Shown: positions 6,324-14,703, counted from the stretch's first letter. The stretch is 15,232 bases of DNA from Candidatus Aminicenantota bacterium (GCA_030612495.1 JAUWNT010000042.1:1-15232); one strand, 5' to 3'. Notes: generated by a model not told the origin, from the letters alone. Made by a program: numbers and translations.

Positions 6324-8938
6324 TTAATATACCTATTTAATATATCTAATATACCTTTTTTTGTAGTTTTGAAGTTTTTTATAGGTTCTCCTCCAGCCTG
6401 AGCAAAATCTGGTCTGCCTCCTCCATTTCCATTTACAAGTTTTGCAATCTCTTTTATTATATTTCTTGAGTTAATAATATTTGTTAGGTCATTAAAAACA
6501 GACATAATAATATAAGATTTTCCGTTTATGTTTGATAGGAGTATTGAAATTCCGCGTGTTTTATTTTTTAATTCATCTGATAATGAGTTTAATTCTTTTT
6601 TCCCCAAATTTTCGAAATATTCAATGATAATTTTTATATTATTCATTTGAGAACAGTTATCTATTATTTTATTAATATTGATCTTTTCATTATTTTTATT
6701 TGATGTTTCTAATCGTTTTCCCTTTTGTTTAAGGTTTTTATCAAGGTTTATAAGAAATTCAAATATTGTGTTCTGTTTTTGTTTAAAATGTAGCTGAATG
6801 TTATAAAATGTATTTAGATACTTTTGAATATGGTTAAATCCAGGTTCTCCTGCAACAGCCTCTATTCTTCTTATTCCGGATGAAATTGATGATTCACTAA
6901 TGACTTTAAAAACCCCTATTTCTCCAGTAGAATTCAAATGAGTTCCTCCGCATAATTCTTTTGAGCAGTTCCCAATTGAAATTAATCTAACAGTGTCTGA
7001 ATATTTTTCTTCAAATATTGCGATAGCTCCTTTTTCAATAGCTTCTTCATATTCCATTATTTCTGATTTCATATGGATATTTTCTCTTACTTTTTGATTT
7101 ATAAAATTTTCAACTTTTTCTATTTCCTCTTGTGTTAAAGGCTTAAAATGTGTGAAATCAAATCTTAATTTGTTATTATCAACATATGAACCAGATTGTT
7201 TGACATGTAAGCCTAGTATTTCTCTTAATGCGGAATGAAGTAAATGGGTTGAAGAATGATGTACACTAATCTTTTGTCTTCTGTTTTTATCAATTATTAA
7301 TCTGACTTTATCTCCTGGTTTCAATTCCCCCTTTTTTATTTCTGAAAAATGGAGAAAAATTCCAGATTTTCCATAATTTATTTTCTGTGTATCTATAATG
7401 ATAAAATATGAATTATCATTCTTCCCAATTCCTATATCTCCTACTTGACCACCGGATTCAGCATAAAATGGTGTTTTGTCAAAAACTAAAATACCTTTCT
7501 GGCTTTCTTTTATTGAGGGTGTTTCTTTATTGTTTATATAAATTGAGAGAAGAGTTGCCTCTTCTTCAAAATTGTTATAACCAGTGAACTCTGTTCTATA
7601 TTTGTTTATATTTTCAAGGGTTTGAATTGATTTTTGTTTTTTTATTAAATTGATTCTTGATTTTTCTTTTTGTTTTTTAAGCTCTTTTTGAAAGCCATTA
7701 TAATCTATTTTTACATTTTTTTCATTTGCAAGGTCTTTTGCAAAATCCAATGGAAAGCCAAAAGTGTCTGAAAGTTTAAATAGATCTTCCCCTGGTATAA
7801 TATTTTTTTTTTCAATTGCTTTATTGAGCAAGTCTTCAAATATTTTTAATCCGTTTAAGAGTGTTCTATTGAACCTCTCTTCTTCAGATAGAATAACCTG
7901 GGAAATGAAATCACGGTTATATTCAAGCTCAGGGTAGAACTCTTTCATTAAATCAACTACTTTAGAGCTTATTTTATAAATGAAAGTGTCTGAAAATCCC
8001 AGTGCTTTTCCATGTTTTGCAGCTCTTCTCAAGATTCTTCTTAAAACATACCCTCTTCCATCATTTGAGGGTAAAATGCCATCTGATATTAGAAAACATA
8101 AGGCTCTTGTATGATCTGCTATGATTTTTAAATTGATTTGATGTTCTTTTTCATCTGGATTAATGTTTGCTAAATCTGTCGTGAATTCAATAATTGGTTT
8201 AAATAAGTCTGTTTTGTAATTGCTGTCAAGTCCTTGAAGAATTGAAGTAAGTCTTTCTATTCCCATTCCAGTATCTATGCAAGGAGCAGGAAGTGGATTT
8301 AATTTTCCTTCTTTATCTTTATAATATTGCATAAATACTAAGTTCCATACCTCAACAAATCTCTTATTATTTTCAGTTAAGTCTGCAGGTCCGTAAATTT
8401 CACCTCTATCAAAATAAATCTCAGAACAAGGTCCGCATGGGCCTGTTTCTCCCATCTGCCAGAAATTGTCTTTATCTCCAGACCTTATGATTTTGTGTGT
8501 TGGGATTCCAATATGTTGTTCCCATATTTTAAAAGAATCTTCATCCTTTTTATAAACTGAGATCCATAGTTGTTCAGGATTAAATTTATAGTTTTCAGTT
8601 AATAACTCCCATGCATATTCAATTGCCTGTTCTTTAAAGTAGTCCCCAAAAGAGAAATTTCCCATCATTTCAAAGAATGTATGGTGATATTCGGTTTTTC
8701 CGACTTCATCAAAGTCATTGTGTTTACCTGAAACTCTCATACATTTCTGGATGCTTACTGCTTTTTTGTATCCTCTTTTTTCCTCTTGAAGAAATACGCT
8801 TTTGAATTGATTCATACCAGCATTTGTAAAAAGTAATGTTGGGTCTTTAGCAGGTATTAAGGGAGAAGAGAGTACTTTATGATGGTTTTTTTTTTTAAAA
8901 AATGAGTAAAATATATCTCTTATTTCAGAATTTTTCAT
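6320..8938 (-). CDS. alaS: Alanyl-tRNA synthetase
   Basis: The protein has 872 residues, full length against the usual ~875. Class II aminoacylation motifs are present: FTNAGMNQFK near 37-46, RVSGKHNDFDEVGKTEYHHTFFEMMGN with motif 2 near 68-94, and DTGMGIERL (232-240). The GRGYVLRRILRRAAKHG stretch is at 304-320. The editing domain carries the zinc-binding pair HSSTH (561-565) and CGGTH (663-667), which clear mischarged Ser- and Gly-tRNA. The C-Ala domain ends in GNGGGRPDFAQAGG (837-850). It charges tRNA-Ala in the cytoplasm. It is second in the operon, its ATG overlapping the pilT stop as ATGA with no strong ribosome site of its own. Expression is therefore probably coupled to pilT. Identification is secure. 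Confidence 0.98.
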   Translation of the reverse strand: MKNSEIRDIFYSFFKKKNHHKVLSSPLIPAKDPTLLFTNAGMNQFKSVFLQEEKRGYKKAVSIQKCMRVSGKHNDFDEVGKTEYHHTFFEMMGNFSFGDYFKEQAIEYAWELLTENYKFNPEQLWISVYKKDEDSFKIWEQHIGIPTHKIIRSGDKDNFWQMGETGPCGPCSEIYFDRGEIYGPADLTENNKRFVEVWNLVFMQYYKDKEGKLNPLPAPCIDTGMGIERLTSILQGLDSNYKTDLFKPIIEFTTDLANINPDEKEHQINLKIIADHTRALCFLISDGILPSNDGRGYVLRRILRRAAKHGKALGFSDTFIYKISSKVVDLMKEFYPELEYNRDFISQVILSEEERFNRTLLNGLKIFEDLLNKAIEKKNIIPGEDLFKLSDTFGFPLDFAKDLANEKNVKIDYNGFQKELKKQKEKSRINLIKKQKSIQTLENINKYRTEFTGYNNFEEEATLLSIYINNKETPSIKESQKGILVFDKTPFYAESGGQVGDIGIGKNDNSYFIIIDTQKINYGKSGIFLHFSEIKKGELKPGDKVRLIIDKNRRQKISVHHSSTHLLHSALREILGLHVKQSGSYVDNNKLRFDFTHFKPLTQEEIEKVENFINQKVRENIHMKSEIMEYEEAIEKGAIAIFEEKYSDTVRLISIGNCSKELCGGTHLNSTGEIGVFKVISESSISSGIRRIEAVAGEPGFNHIQKYLNTFYNIQLHFKQKQNTIFEFLINLDKNLKQKGKRLETSNKNNEKININKIIDNCSQMNNIKIIIEYFENLGKKELNSLSDELKNKTRGISILLSNINGKSYIIMSVFNDLTNIINSRNIIKEIAKLVNGNGGGRPDFAQAGGEPIKNFKTTKKGILDILNRYIK

Positions 8939-10128
8939 AGATTTTCTATATCTAATAGATTAGGGTCTTTCATATCATCAAGCCCATTTGTTGAATTTTC
9001 CGATTTCCCGATTTCTGATATTCTTTTTTCCATTTCCTCTTTAGACATATCTTTTGTTGATTGAACTCCAATTTTCTTAAGTTTAAATTCGTCAGGATTA
9101 GAAGCTGAATGTAAGGCTTCATCGTACGTAATAAATCCTTTTTCAAATAGAAAATATAAGGATTGATCAAAGGTTTGCATTCCGTATTGAGATACACCCT
9201 GGGAAATTGCTTCTCTTATGAATTTTGTCTTGTCAGGATTTACAATACAATCTTCGATATATGGGGTATTTATTAATATTTCTACTGCAGGAACCCTTCC
9301 TGTCTTATCTGAGCGAGGAAGTAGTCTCTGGGAAATGATAGCTTTTAGAACAGTGGAAAATTGAATTCTTATTTGTTTCTGCTGGTGTGGTGGGAACATT
9401 GAAATAATTCTGTTTATTGTTTCTGGAGCATCTAATGTATGTAATGTAGAAAGAACTAAGTGACCTGTTTCTGCAGCTAGAAGTGCAGTTTCGATTGTTT
9501 CTAAATCTCTCATCTCTCCAACAAGTATTACATCCGGATCTTCTCTCAAGGAACTTCTTAATGCCAATGTAAAACTATTTGTATCTGAACCAACTTCTCT
9601 TTGATTTATAATACTCTTTTTATCTCTGTGTAGATATTCTATTGGGTCTTCGATTGTCATTATATGTTCAAGCCTATGAGAGTTTATAAAGTCAATCATT
9701 GCTGCAAGAGTTGTTGTTTTCCCACTACCTGTTGTACCTGTAACAATCACCATTCCTCTTCTTTCATCGCATACTTTTTCAATTACGAGAGGGAGATTTA
9801 GGTCAGGTATTGATTTTATCTGTGTAGGAATTACTCTCAAAACAACTCCAATTGCACCTCTTTGATTAAAAATATTACATCTGAATCTCCCCAGACCTGG
9901 TACACTATATGACATATCAAGTTCATGCTGTTTTTTAAAATTTTCTTTTTGCTCTGGATTCATTATAGCAAAAGACATTGCAATTGTATCTTCTTGCATC
10001 AGTCTTTTTATTTCAACAAGGGGCTGAAGTACGCCATTTATTCTAAGAACTGGGTGATTACCGACTTTTAAATGTAAATCGGAAGCTTCCCTTTCTACTG
10101 CTATTTTTAGAAGATCGTTAATATTCAT
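8935..10128 (-). CDS. pilT: Type IV pilus retraction ATPase, PilT/PilU family
   Basis: The protein has 397 residues. The N-terminal PAS-like domain begins ASDLHLKVGNHPVLRINGVLQPL. The ATPase core has Walker A GTTGSGKTT (131-139), the Asp box TIEDPIEY (158-165), Walker B with DPDVILVGEMRD (197-208) and the His box GHLVLSTLHT (222-231). The C-terminus has MQTFDQSLYFLFEKGFITYDEAL (317-339) but no clear AIRNLIRE motif, which makes it more like PilU or a second PilT than canonical PilT. A charged tail of about 40 residues follows. It hydrolyses ATP at the inner-membrane base of the pilus to depolymerise pilin during twitching. The start is fixed by AGGAGA (10135-10140). It is first in a five-gene operon with alaS. 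No other pilus structural gene is in the window. Confidence 0.95.
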   Translation of the reverse strand: MNINDLLKIAVEREASDLHLKVGNHPVLRINGVLQPLVEIKRLMQEDTIAMSFAIMNPEQKENFKKQHELDMSYSVPGLGRFRCNIFNQRGAIGVVLRVIPTQIKSIPDLNLPLVIEKVCDERRGMVIVTGTTGSGKTTTLAAMIDFINSHRLEHIMTIEDPIEYLHRDKKSIINQREVGSDTNSFTLALRSSLREDPDVILVGEMRDLETIETALLAAETGHLVLSTLHTLDAPETINRIISMFPPHQQKQIRIQFSTVLKAIISQRLLPRSDKTGRVPAVEILINTPYIEDCIVNPDKTKFIREAISQGVSQYGMQTFDQSLYFLFEKGFITYDEALHSASNPDEFKLKKIGVQSTKDMSKEEMEKRISEIGKSENSTNGLDDMKDPNLLDIENL

Positions 10129-10154
10129 GCAATTTCTCCTTTTTATATATTTAT

Positions 10155-10183
10155 ATATTATCTAATTTTATCAAAAACATCAA
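10155..10183 (-). promoter_or_regulatory. Promoter of the pilT-alaS operon
   Basis: On the minus strand TTGATG (10178-10183) is followed after 17 bp by TAATAT (10155-10160). The predicted start is near 10148, giving a leader of about 20 nt that still contains the AGGAGA ribosome site. The region is very AT-rich, so alternative -10 hexamers exist. No operator-like repeat with GC content is visible here. Confidence 0.5.
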
Positions 10184-10282
10184 GTGTCATCTTCTATTGC
10201 CTATGGTTTTTGTTTTGAATTAATATTTGTTTGACGATTTATTTAAATGTTTTTATATTTATATTCGAATTTTTGATGTTAT

Positions 10283-11686
10283 TTAGAGATCGTACAATGT
10301 TTTGTATTCTGTAATTTCAACATCATTTACATTTATAGAAAGTAATTCTTTTTTTAAATGATTAAGTGCATCTTCTTCACCATGTACAAGAAAGATCTTT
10401 TTTAGTTTTTTTAAATCATATTGTGCCACCCATTCTTTTATTTCTCTATAATCCGCATGGCCTGAAAAGGCGTTTAAAGTTGCAATTTCAGCATTTACTT
10501 TATAAGATTTCCCAAAAATTTTTACTTCCTTTTCCCTTTCAACAATTTTTCTACCAAGTGTTTGTTCAGCCATATAACCAATTATTGCAATAATATTTTT
10601 GGGGTCCTCTATATTATTTTTTAAATGGTGTAATATTCTTCCATTTTCAGCCATACCGCTTGCAGAGATAATTATTGCCGGACCTTTGAATGAATTGATT
10701 TCTATTGATTCTTTTACAGATGTAACATATTTTATAGAATCAAATCCAAAAGGGTCGATATTATTTGAAGTAAAGTTATTATAAGTTTCTTTATCAAAAC
10801 ATTCAGAATGAAGTTTAAATATTGAAGTTGCATTAACTGCCATTGGAGAGTCAACAAAAATTTGAATTTCAGGAATCTCCTTCTCTAAAAGAAGCGTGTG
10901 AATTATATAAATTAATTCCTGGGTCCTTTCGATTGTAAAAGCAGGTGTTATGATCTTGCCATTTCTATTGTATGCTCTTTTTATTACTTCTTTTACTTCT
11001 TTTTTTGCCATGCCAATTGAATCGTGTAACCTGTTTCCATAAGTACCTTCTAGAACCAGGTAGTCTAAATCCGGCATTTTTTCAGGATCTTTTATTATTG
11101 GGAGGTTTTTTCTGCCAAGGTCACCTGAAAACCCGATTTTCAGTTTATTTTTAATATTTAATAGTATTGATGCTGAGCCCAGAATATGTCCTGCATCAAA
11201 AAATGTAGCTGATATTCCTTCAGCCGGAAAAAATTCTCTGTGGTAGTTGACTGTAACAAAATTTTGCATTGTTTTTACAACTTCAGCCGAGTTATATAAA
11301 GGCTCGTATGCTTTTAGTTTTCTTTCAGGGTGTTGTTGTGATTTGTTTTTTATGTATTCAAAATCTTTTTCTTGAATATATGCACTGTCAAATAGGATTA
11401 TATTTGAAATATCCCTTGAGGCTGAAGTTGAATAGATATTACCTGTAAATCCATTATTTATCATTATAGGTAAAGCACCACAATGGTCAAAATGTCCGTG
11501 TGTTAGCAAAATGGCTTTGGATTCATTTGGAGAGAAATTCAAATTATGGTTCTTTTGAAAAGACTCCTCTCTTTTCCCCTGAAACATACCGGAATCTATC
11601 TGGATTATATTATCATCAACTTCAATAAAATGTTTTGAGCCAGTTACCTCTTTGCATGCTCCATAAGAATAAAATTTAATTTTCAT
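10283..11686 (-). CDS. Beta-CASP metallo-beta-lactamase fold RNase-like protein
   Basis: The protein has 467 residues, typical of the bacterial beta-CASP exonuclease/cleavage-factor-like group (COG1236 type). The MBL metal site is complete: HGHFDH (63-68), H167 in DAGHILGS, D189 in SGDLGR, and H435 in FLVHGE. Beta-CASP markers are also present: the central domain around TPAFTIERTQELI (247-259), DSPMA (279-283), SASGMAENGR (341-350) and FSGHAD (407-412). Homologues are zinc-dependent RNases acting in RNA processing or decay in the cytoplasm. The protein lacks the extra domains of RNase J, so it is not rnjA. Its ATG lies only 5 nt from a predicted -10 box and has no ribosome site, suggesting a leaderless message. 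It is divergent from the PilZ gene and separate from the pilT operon. Confidence 0.92.
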   Translation of the reverse strand: MKIKFYSYGACKEVTGSKHFIEVDDNIIQIDSGMFQGKREESFQKNHNLNFSPNESKAILLTHGHFDHCGALPIMINNGFTGNIYSTSASRDISNIILFDSAYIQEKDFEYIKNKSQQHPERKLKAYEPLYNSAEVVKTMQNFVTVNYHREFFPAEGISATFFDAGHILGSASILLNIKNKLKIGFSGDLGRKNLPIIKDPEKMPDLDYLVLEGTYGNRLHDSIGMAKKEVKEVIKRAYNRNGKIITPAFTIERTQELIYIIHTLLLEKEIPEIQIFVDSPMAVNATSIFKLHSECFDKETYNNFTSNNIDPFGFDSIKYVTSVKESIEINSFKGPAIIISASGMAENGRILHHLKNNIEDPKNIIAIIGYMAEQTLGRKIVEREKEVKIFGKSYKVNAEIATLNAFSGHADYREIKEWVAQYDLKKLKKIFLVHGEEDALNHLKKELLSINVNDVEITEYKTLYDL

Positions 11687-11691
11687 AAAGC

Positions 11692-11720
11692 AATATACAA
11701 TTTTTAATGAGAATTTTCAA
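11692..11720 (-). promoter_or_regulatory. Promoter of the beta-CASP gene, leaderless geometry
   Basis: On the minus strand TTGAAA (11715-11720), a 17-bp spacer and TATATT (11692-11697) end 5 nt before the ATG at 11686. Transcription should start at or next to the start codon, and no purine-rich ribosome site precedes it. Confidence 0.6.
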
Positions 11721-11769
11721 GTAAATTTTTTTTAAATATAAAATAAATCTTATAAACTATTGTTTTAAT

Positions 11770-11798
11770 TTGACACTTGAAATGAAAATATATATTAT
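11770..11798 (+). promoter_or_regulatory. Promoter of the PilZ-cca operon, leaderless geometry
   Basis: A perfect TTGACA (11770-11775), a 17-bp spacer and TATTAT (11793-11798) end 9 nt before the ATG at 11808. The intervening TTAATTAAT contains no ribosome-binding site, so the expected leader is about 3 nt or none. Confidence 0.7.
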
Positions 11799-11807
11799 TT
11801 AATTAAT

Positions 11808-12329
11808 ATGAATAATTTAGTAAGTTTTTTAGGGTTAATTGGATTTATAATTGTTATTGTTGTTATTGTATTTGTTATATACCTGATTTTTGAGAAAAAG
11901 AGAAAAGATAAGATAAAAAAGGAATTTAAAGAGTTTACAACTAATTTTTCTTTGTCTAATAAGGATCTGAGAACAGTTCCAAGAATTTCAATTCCTAATT
12001 CTTTAGAAGTTATTCTTACATTTTCATATGGGAAGCATAAAGAATTAAAATCATATGCTGTGAATATGTCACTCAGTGGAATTGCGGTTAAACTTGATTT
12101 TTCTCTAAAAAAATTACCTTTGAATGCAACATTAGAGAATGTATCAGTTAAAACTCCAATAAATAATTTTATAATAAAAGAGTTAAAACAGGTCAGGATA
12201 GAAAGTAGAGCTGAAAACAAATTTCTAGCTTTTAAAATTGTAGATATTAGTGAGGATCAATTTGAAGAGCTTAAAAATTTCATGAGTTTTCTTTATAAAT
12301 TTTTAAAAAATGGAAAAAAAAATATTTGA
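11808..12329 (+). CDS. Membrane-anchored PilZ-domain c-di-GMP receptor
   Basis: The protein has 173 residues. One transmembrane helix at about 7-28 is followed by a basic stretch KKRKDKIKK, placing the rest in the cytoplasm. The PilZ signature is complete: RTVPR supplies the RxxxR motif (R55, R59) and NMSLSG (86-91) the [D/N]xSxxG motif, so c-di-GMP binding is expected. The domain ends near residue 148 and a short helix follows. PilZ proteins relay c-di-GMP levels to motility, pili or surface polymers; the partner here is unknown. Its last 20 bp overlap the tRNA nucleotidyltransferase gene, and both are read from one near-leaderless promoter. Type IV pilus gene pilT lies 1.7 kb away on the other strand, which makes a pilus link attractive but unproven. 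Confidence 0.85.
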   Translation: MNNLVSFLGLIGFIIVIVVIVFVIYLIFEKKRKDKIKKEFKEFTTNFSLSNKDLRTVPRISIPNSLEVILTFSYGKHKELKSYAVNMSLSGIAVKLDFSLKKLPLNATLENVSVKTPINNFIIKELKQVRIESRAENKFLAFKIVDISEDQFEELKNFMSFLYKFLKNGKKNI

Positions 12330-13788
12330 TTTTAAATTAAAGGATTTTTTTATAGATGTTTTTAAGGATAAAGTTTTTGTTGTAGGTGGTACAATAAGAG
12401 ATTATTACATCTATAATAGGGTAGATGTAGATAGAGATATAGACCTTGTTGTCTTAGATCATACATATGAAGAGATAGAAAAAAAATTAAGACCTTATGG
12501 GAAGACAAATACAGTTGGTAAGAGTTTTGCAGTAGTAAAGTTTACAAGAGATGGTAAAACCTTTGATATATCTCTTCCGAGAAAAGATGTTAAATTGGAC
12601 CCTTTATCAAATTCACATAAAAATTTTATTGTTGAATCAGGGCCTCATATAAATCTTGTAGAAGATTTAAAAAGAAGAGATTTTACATGTAACTCAATTG
12701 CTATTAGGTTGATTGATAATAAGACATTTGATCCCTTTAATGGTTATAAAGCAATAAAAGAAAAAAAGATATATATGACTGGACCTGAAACTTTTTTTGA
12801 TGACCCTCTGAGAATTTTAAGAGGAGCCAGGTTTGCTTCAGTTCATAAGTTTTCAATTGATGAAGGAATATATTTAAATGCTAAAAATGTTAACCTTAAT
12901 GAATTAAGCAAGGAAAGAGTTCAGGAGGAGTTATTCAGGTTGCTGCTTGAATCTGGAAATCCTTCTTATGGATTAAATGAGTACTTTAAGTTATCAGTTA
13001 TTGAAAAACTTTTCCCTGAACTTTATGCTTTAACTCTGACAATACAGGATGAGATATTTCACCCTGAAAAAGATGAATTTGGGAATCATACTGTGTGGAT
13101 TCATACTTTGAATACAATTGATATTTCAAAGGAATTATCACGCAAATTCGATCTGGATGAAGAAAGTACACTCGCTCTGCTTTTAGCTGCTCTTCTTCAT
13201 GATATAGGAAAAGCTCACACAACAAAATGGGAATTTAAAAGAGGCAGAATGGCAGTAACCTCTCTATTTCATGATACACAGGGTGTGAAAATCGCAGATA
13301 AGTTTTTATGTAATTTGAAGATTGAAACCTGGAAAAATTTTCCATTGAAGAGAGTTATATTAAATTTAATAAAAAGTCACCATAGGATTTTCGAACTTTA
13401 CAGGAATAGGGAAAATATAGGATTTAAAGCTATTTCAAGATTAGTACGGGATCTTGAAGGGTATGATTTTTTACTTATTTTGCTTGATTTTGCTGATCGT
13501 CAATCACGTGAGATTGAACCTTTAAGTTTTAAAGGTGTTGATGAGATTTCACAATGGATTCTGAATAAAAAAGAGGAATATAATATAAATAAGGATACAA
13601 TAAAACCTATTGTTATGGGAAGGGATCTTTTAAGTTTAGGAATATCTCCCGGGAAAGAAATGGGAAGATATCTAAAAGAATTATATGAGCTTCAACTTGA
13701 CGGAAAGTTTAAAACAAAAGAAAAGGGAATTGAGATATTTAAGAAATTAATTTCAGATACAAAAGGTGAATGTAGAAAAGATGAGTGA
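12310..13788 (+). CDS. cca: tRNA nucleotidyltransferase (CCA-adding type) with HD domain
   Basis: The protein has 492 residues. The class II nucleotidyltransferase head has VGGTIRD (25-31), the metal-binding DIDLVV (D43, D45) and RRDFTCNSIAIR (122-133), followed by the neck signature DPLRILRGARF (165-175). A C-terminal HD domain has HTLNT (265-269) and LLHDIGKAHTT (296-304), with later SHHR and DFADRQ. The enzyme adds or repairs the 3' CCA end of tRNAs. The HD domain suggests an extra phosphohydrolase activity. Sequence alone does not exclude a CC-adding, A-adding or poly(A) polymerase role. The start lies inside the 3' end of the PilZ gene (20-bp overlap) without a ribosome site, so translation is likely coupled. 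Confidence 0.9.
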   Translation: MEKKIFDFKLKDFFIDVFKDKVFVVGGTIRDYYIYNRVDVDRDIDLVVLDHTYEEIEKKLRPYGKTNTVGKSFAVVKFTRDGKTFDISLPRKDVKLDPLSNSHKNFIVESGPHINLVEDLKRRDFTCNSIAIRLIDNKTFDPFNGYKAIKEKKIYMTGPETFFDDPLRILRGARFASVHKFSIDEGIYLNAKNVNLNELSKERVQEELFRLLLESGNPSYGLNEYFKLSVIEKLFPELYALTLTIQDEIFHPEKDEFGNHTVWIHTLNTIDISKELSRKFDLDEESTLALLLAALLHDIGKAHTTKWEFKRGRMAVTSLFHDTQGVKIADKFLCNLKIETWKNFPLKRVILNLIKSHHRIFELYRNRENIGFKAISRLVRDLEGYDFLLILLDFADRQSREIEPLSFKGVDEISQWILNKKEEYNINKDTIKPIVMGRDLLSLGISPGKEMGRYLKELYELQLDGKFKTKEKGIEIFKKLISDTKGECRKDE

Positions 13789-13870
13789 AGCAAGCGTTAA
13801 TTTTGCATATACAGGCCCATTTGCTTTGTTGATTTGCTCGTACTTCTCATATATGCAGAACATTATATGA
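13781..13870 (+). CDS. Possible 29-codon hydrophobic small ORF
   Basis: An ATG at 13781 overlaps the end of cca by 8 bp, and the frame ends in TGA at 13868-13870, overlapping the ATG of the next gene as ATGA. The peptide starts MSEASVNFAYTGPF and continues with a hydrophobic stretch ALLICSYFSYM before QNII. The overlap at both ends is the arrangement used by real genes elsewhere in the window. However, 29 codons could occur by chance, no ribosome site is clear, and the stretch could be the remnant of a longer gene. Its codons (GGC, TGC, TCG, TAC, TTC) are more GC-rich than those of cca. Confidence 0.3.
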   Translation: MSEASVNFAYTGPFALLICSYFSYMQNII

Positions 13871-14703
13871 AATTAACAGTACTTATAGATAACAATACTT
13901 TGATAGACAGGTATTTTCTTGGAGAACCTGGTGTGTCATATCTAATCCAGGATAGCAATATTCAAGTATTGTTTGATGTTGGTTATTCCGATGCATTTAT
14001 TCAGAATGCGAACAAAATGAATATAAAACTATTAAATACAGATTTTGTAGTTCTGTCTCATGGTCACTTTGATCATACGTGGGGACTTGTTCCTTTGATA
14101 AAGCTATATACAGAAGCTCATATTGAGAAACTGAAATGTCGAAATCCTGTTCTCGTAGCACATCCATTAGTATTTAACACAAAGTCCATGGCTGATATAA
14201 ATGAAATAGGGAGTATAATTTCGAAAGAAAAATTATCAAAACACTTTAGTTTGAAATTGTCAAAGAACCCTTTTTGGCTAACAAAAAAGTTAGTATTTCT
14301 TGGAGAAATAGAAAGATCGAATGATTTTGAAAATAAAGAACCTTTGGGAAAAGTCCATAATGATAAGATTGAGGATGATTATCTTTTAGATGATTCAGCA
14401 TTAGCCTATAAATCATCAAGCGGACTTGTAATAATTACAGGCTGTTCACATTCAGGAATTTGCAATATCATTGAGTATGCTAAGAAGGTCTGTAAAGAAG
14501 ACAAAGTTGTTGATGTTATTGGTGGATTTCACCTTTTAAAGCCATCAGATAAACAATTAAATGGTACATTGGCATATTTTCAAAAACTAAAATCTAAGGA
14601 ATTACATGCTTGTCATTGTGTTGATTTGAATTCAAAAATTGCCTTATCTAAAGTCGGCAACTTAAGAGAAGTCGGAGTTGGATTATCATTAGATTATAAA
14701 TGA
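13867..14703 (+). CDS. MBL-fold metallo-hydrolase (COG1237-like)
   Basis: The protein has 278 residues when started at MKLTVLIDNNTLIDRYFLGEP, the usual family beginning. An upstream TTG at 13834 would add 11 residues but lacks a ribosome site and family support. Metal-binding features are HGHFDH (65-70), TGCSHSG (191-197), GGFHL (219-223) and the C-terminal CHC (249-251). The TGCSH and GGFHL motifs separate this family from the RNase-type MBL protein at 10283-11686. Relatives are annotated as dihydropteridine/methanopterin-related phosphate synthases or plain MBL hydrolases, and the true substrate here is unknown. The family often has CHCTG where this protein has CHCVD. The gene follows cca through the small ORF at 13781 and may be read through from it. 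Confidence 0.88.
   Translation: MKLTVLIDNNTLIDRYFLGEPGVSYLIQDSNIQVLFDVGYSDAFIQNANKMNIKLLNTDFVVLSHGHFDHTWGLVPLIKLYTEAHIEKLKCRNPVLVAHPLVFNTKSMADINEIGSIISKEKLSKHFSLKLSKNPFWLTKKLVFLGEIERSNDFENKEPLGKVHNDKIEDDYLLDDSALAYKSSSGLVIITGCSHSGICNIIEYAKKVCKEDKVVDVIGGFHLLKPSDKQLNGTLAYFQKLKSKELHACHCVDLNSKIALSKVGNLREVGVGLSLDYK

Noticed and set aside
8970..9197. 75-codon frame inside the 3' end of pilT on the same strand
   Set aside because: It is an alternative frame within a well-supported ATPase gene, with no motif or ribosome site.
10141..10282. Riboswitch or T-box upstream of the pilT-alaS operon
   Set aside because: The predicted leader is about 20 nt, and the region is simple AT-rich sequence without the T-box consensus or paired elements.
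11795..12220. 141-codon minus-strand frame opposite the PilZ and cca genes
   Set aside because: It is antisense to a gene with clear PilZ motifs, lies over that gene's promoter, and has no recognisable domain.
13834..13866. TTG start adding 11 residues to the MBL hydrolase
   Set aside because: There is no ribosome site, the added residues are hydrophobic without a family match, and the ATG at 13867 matches the usual family N-terminus.
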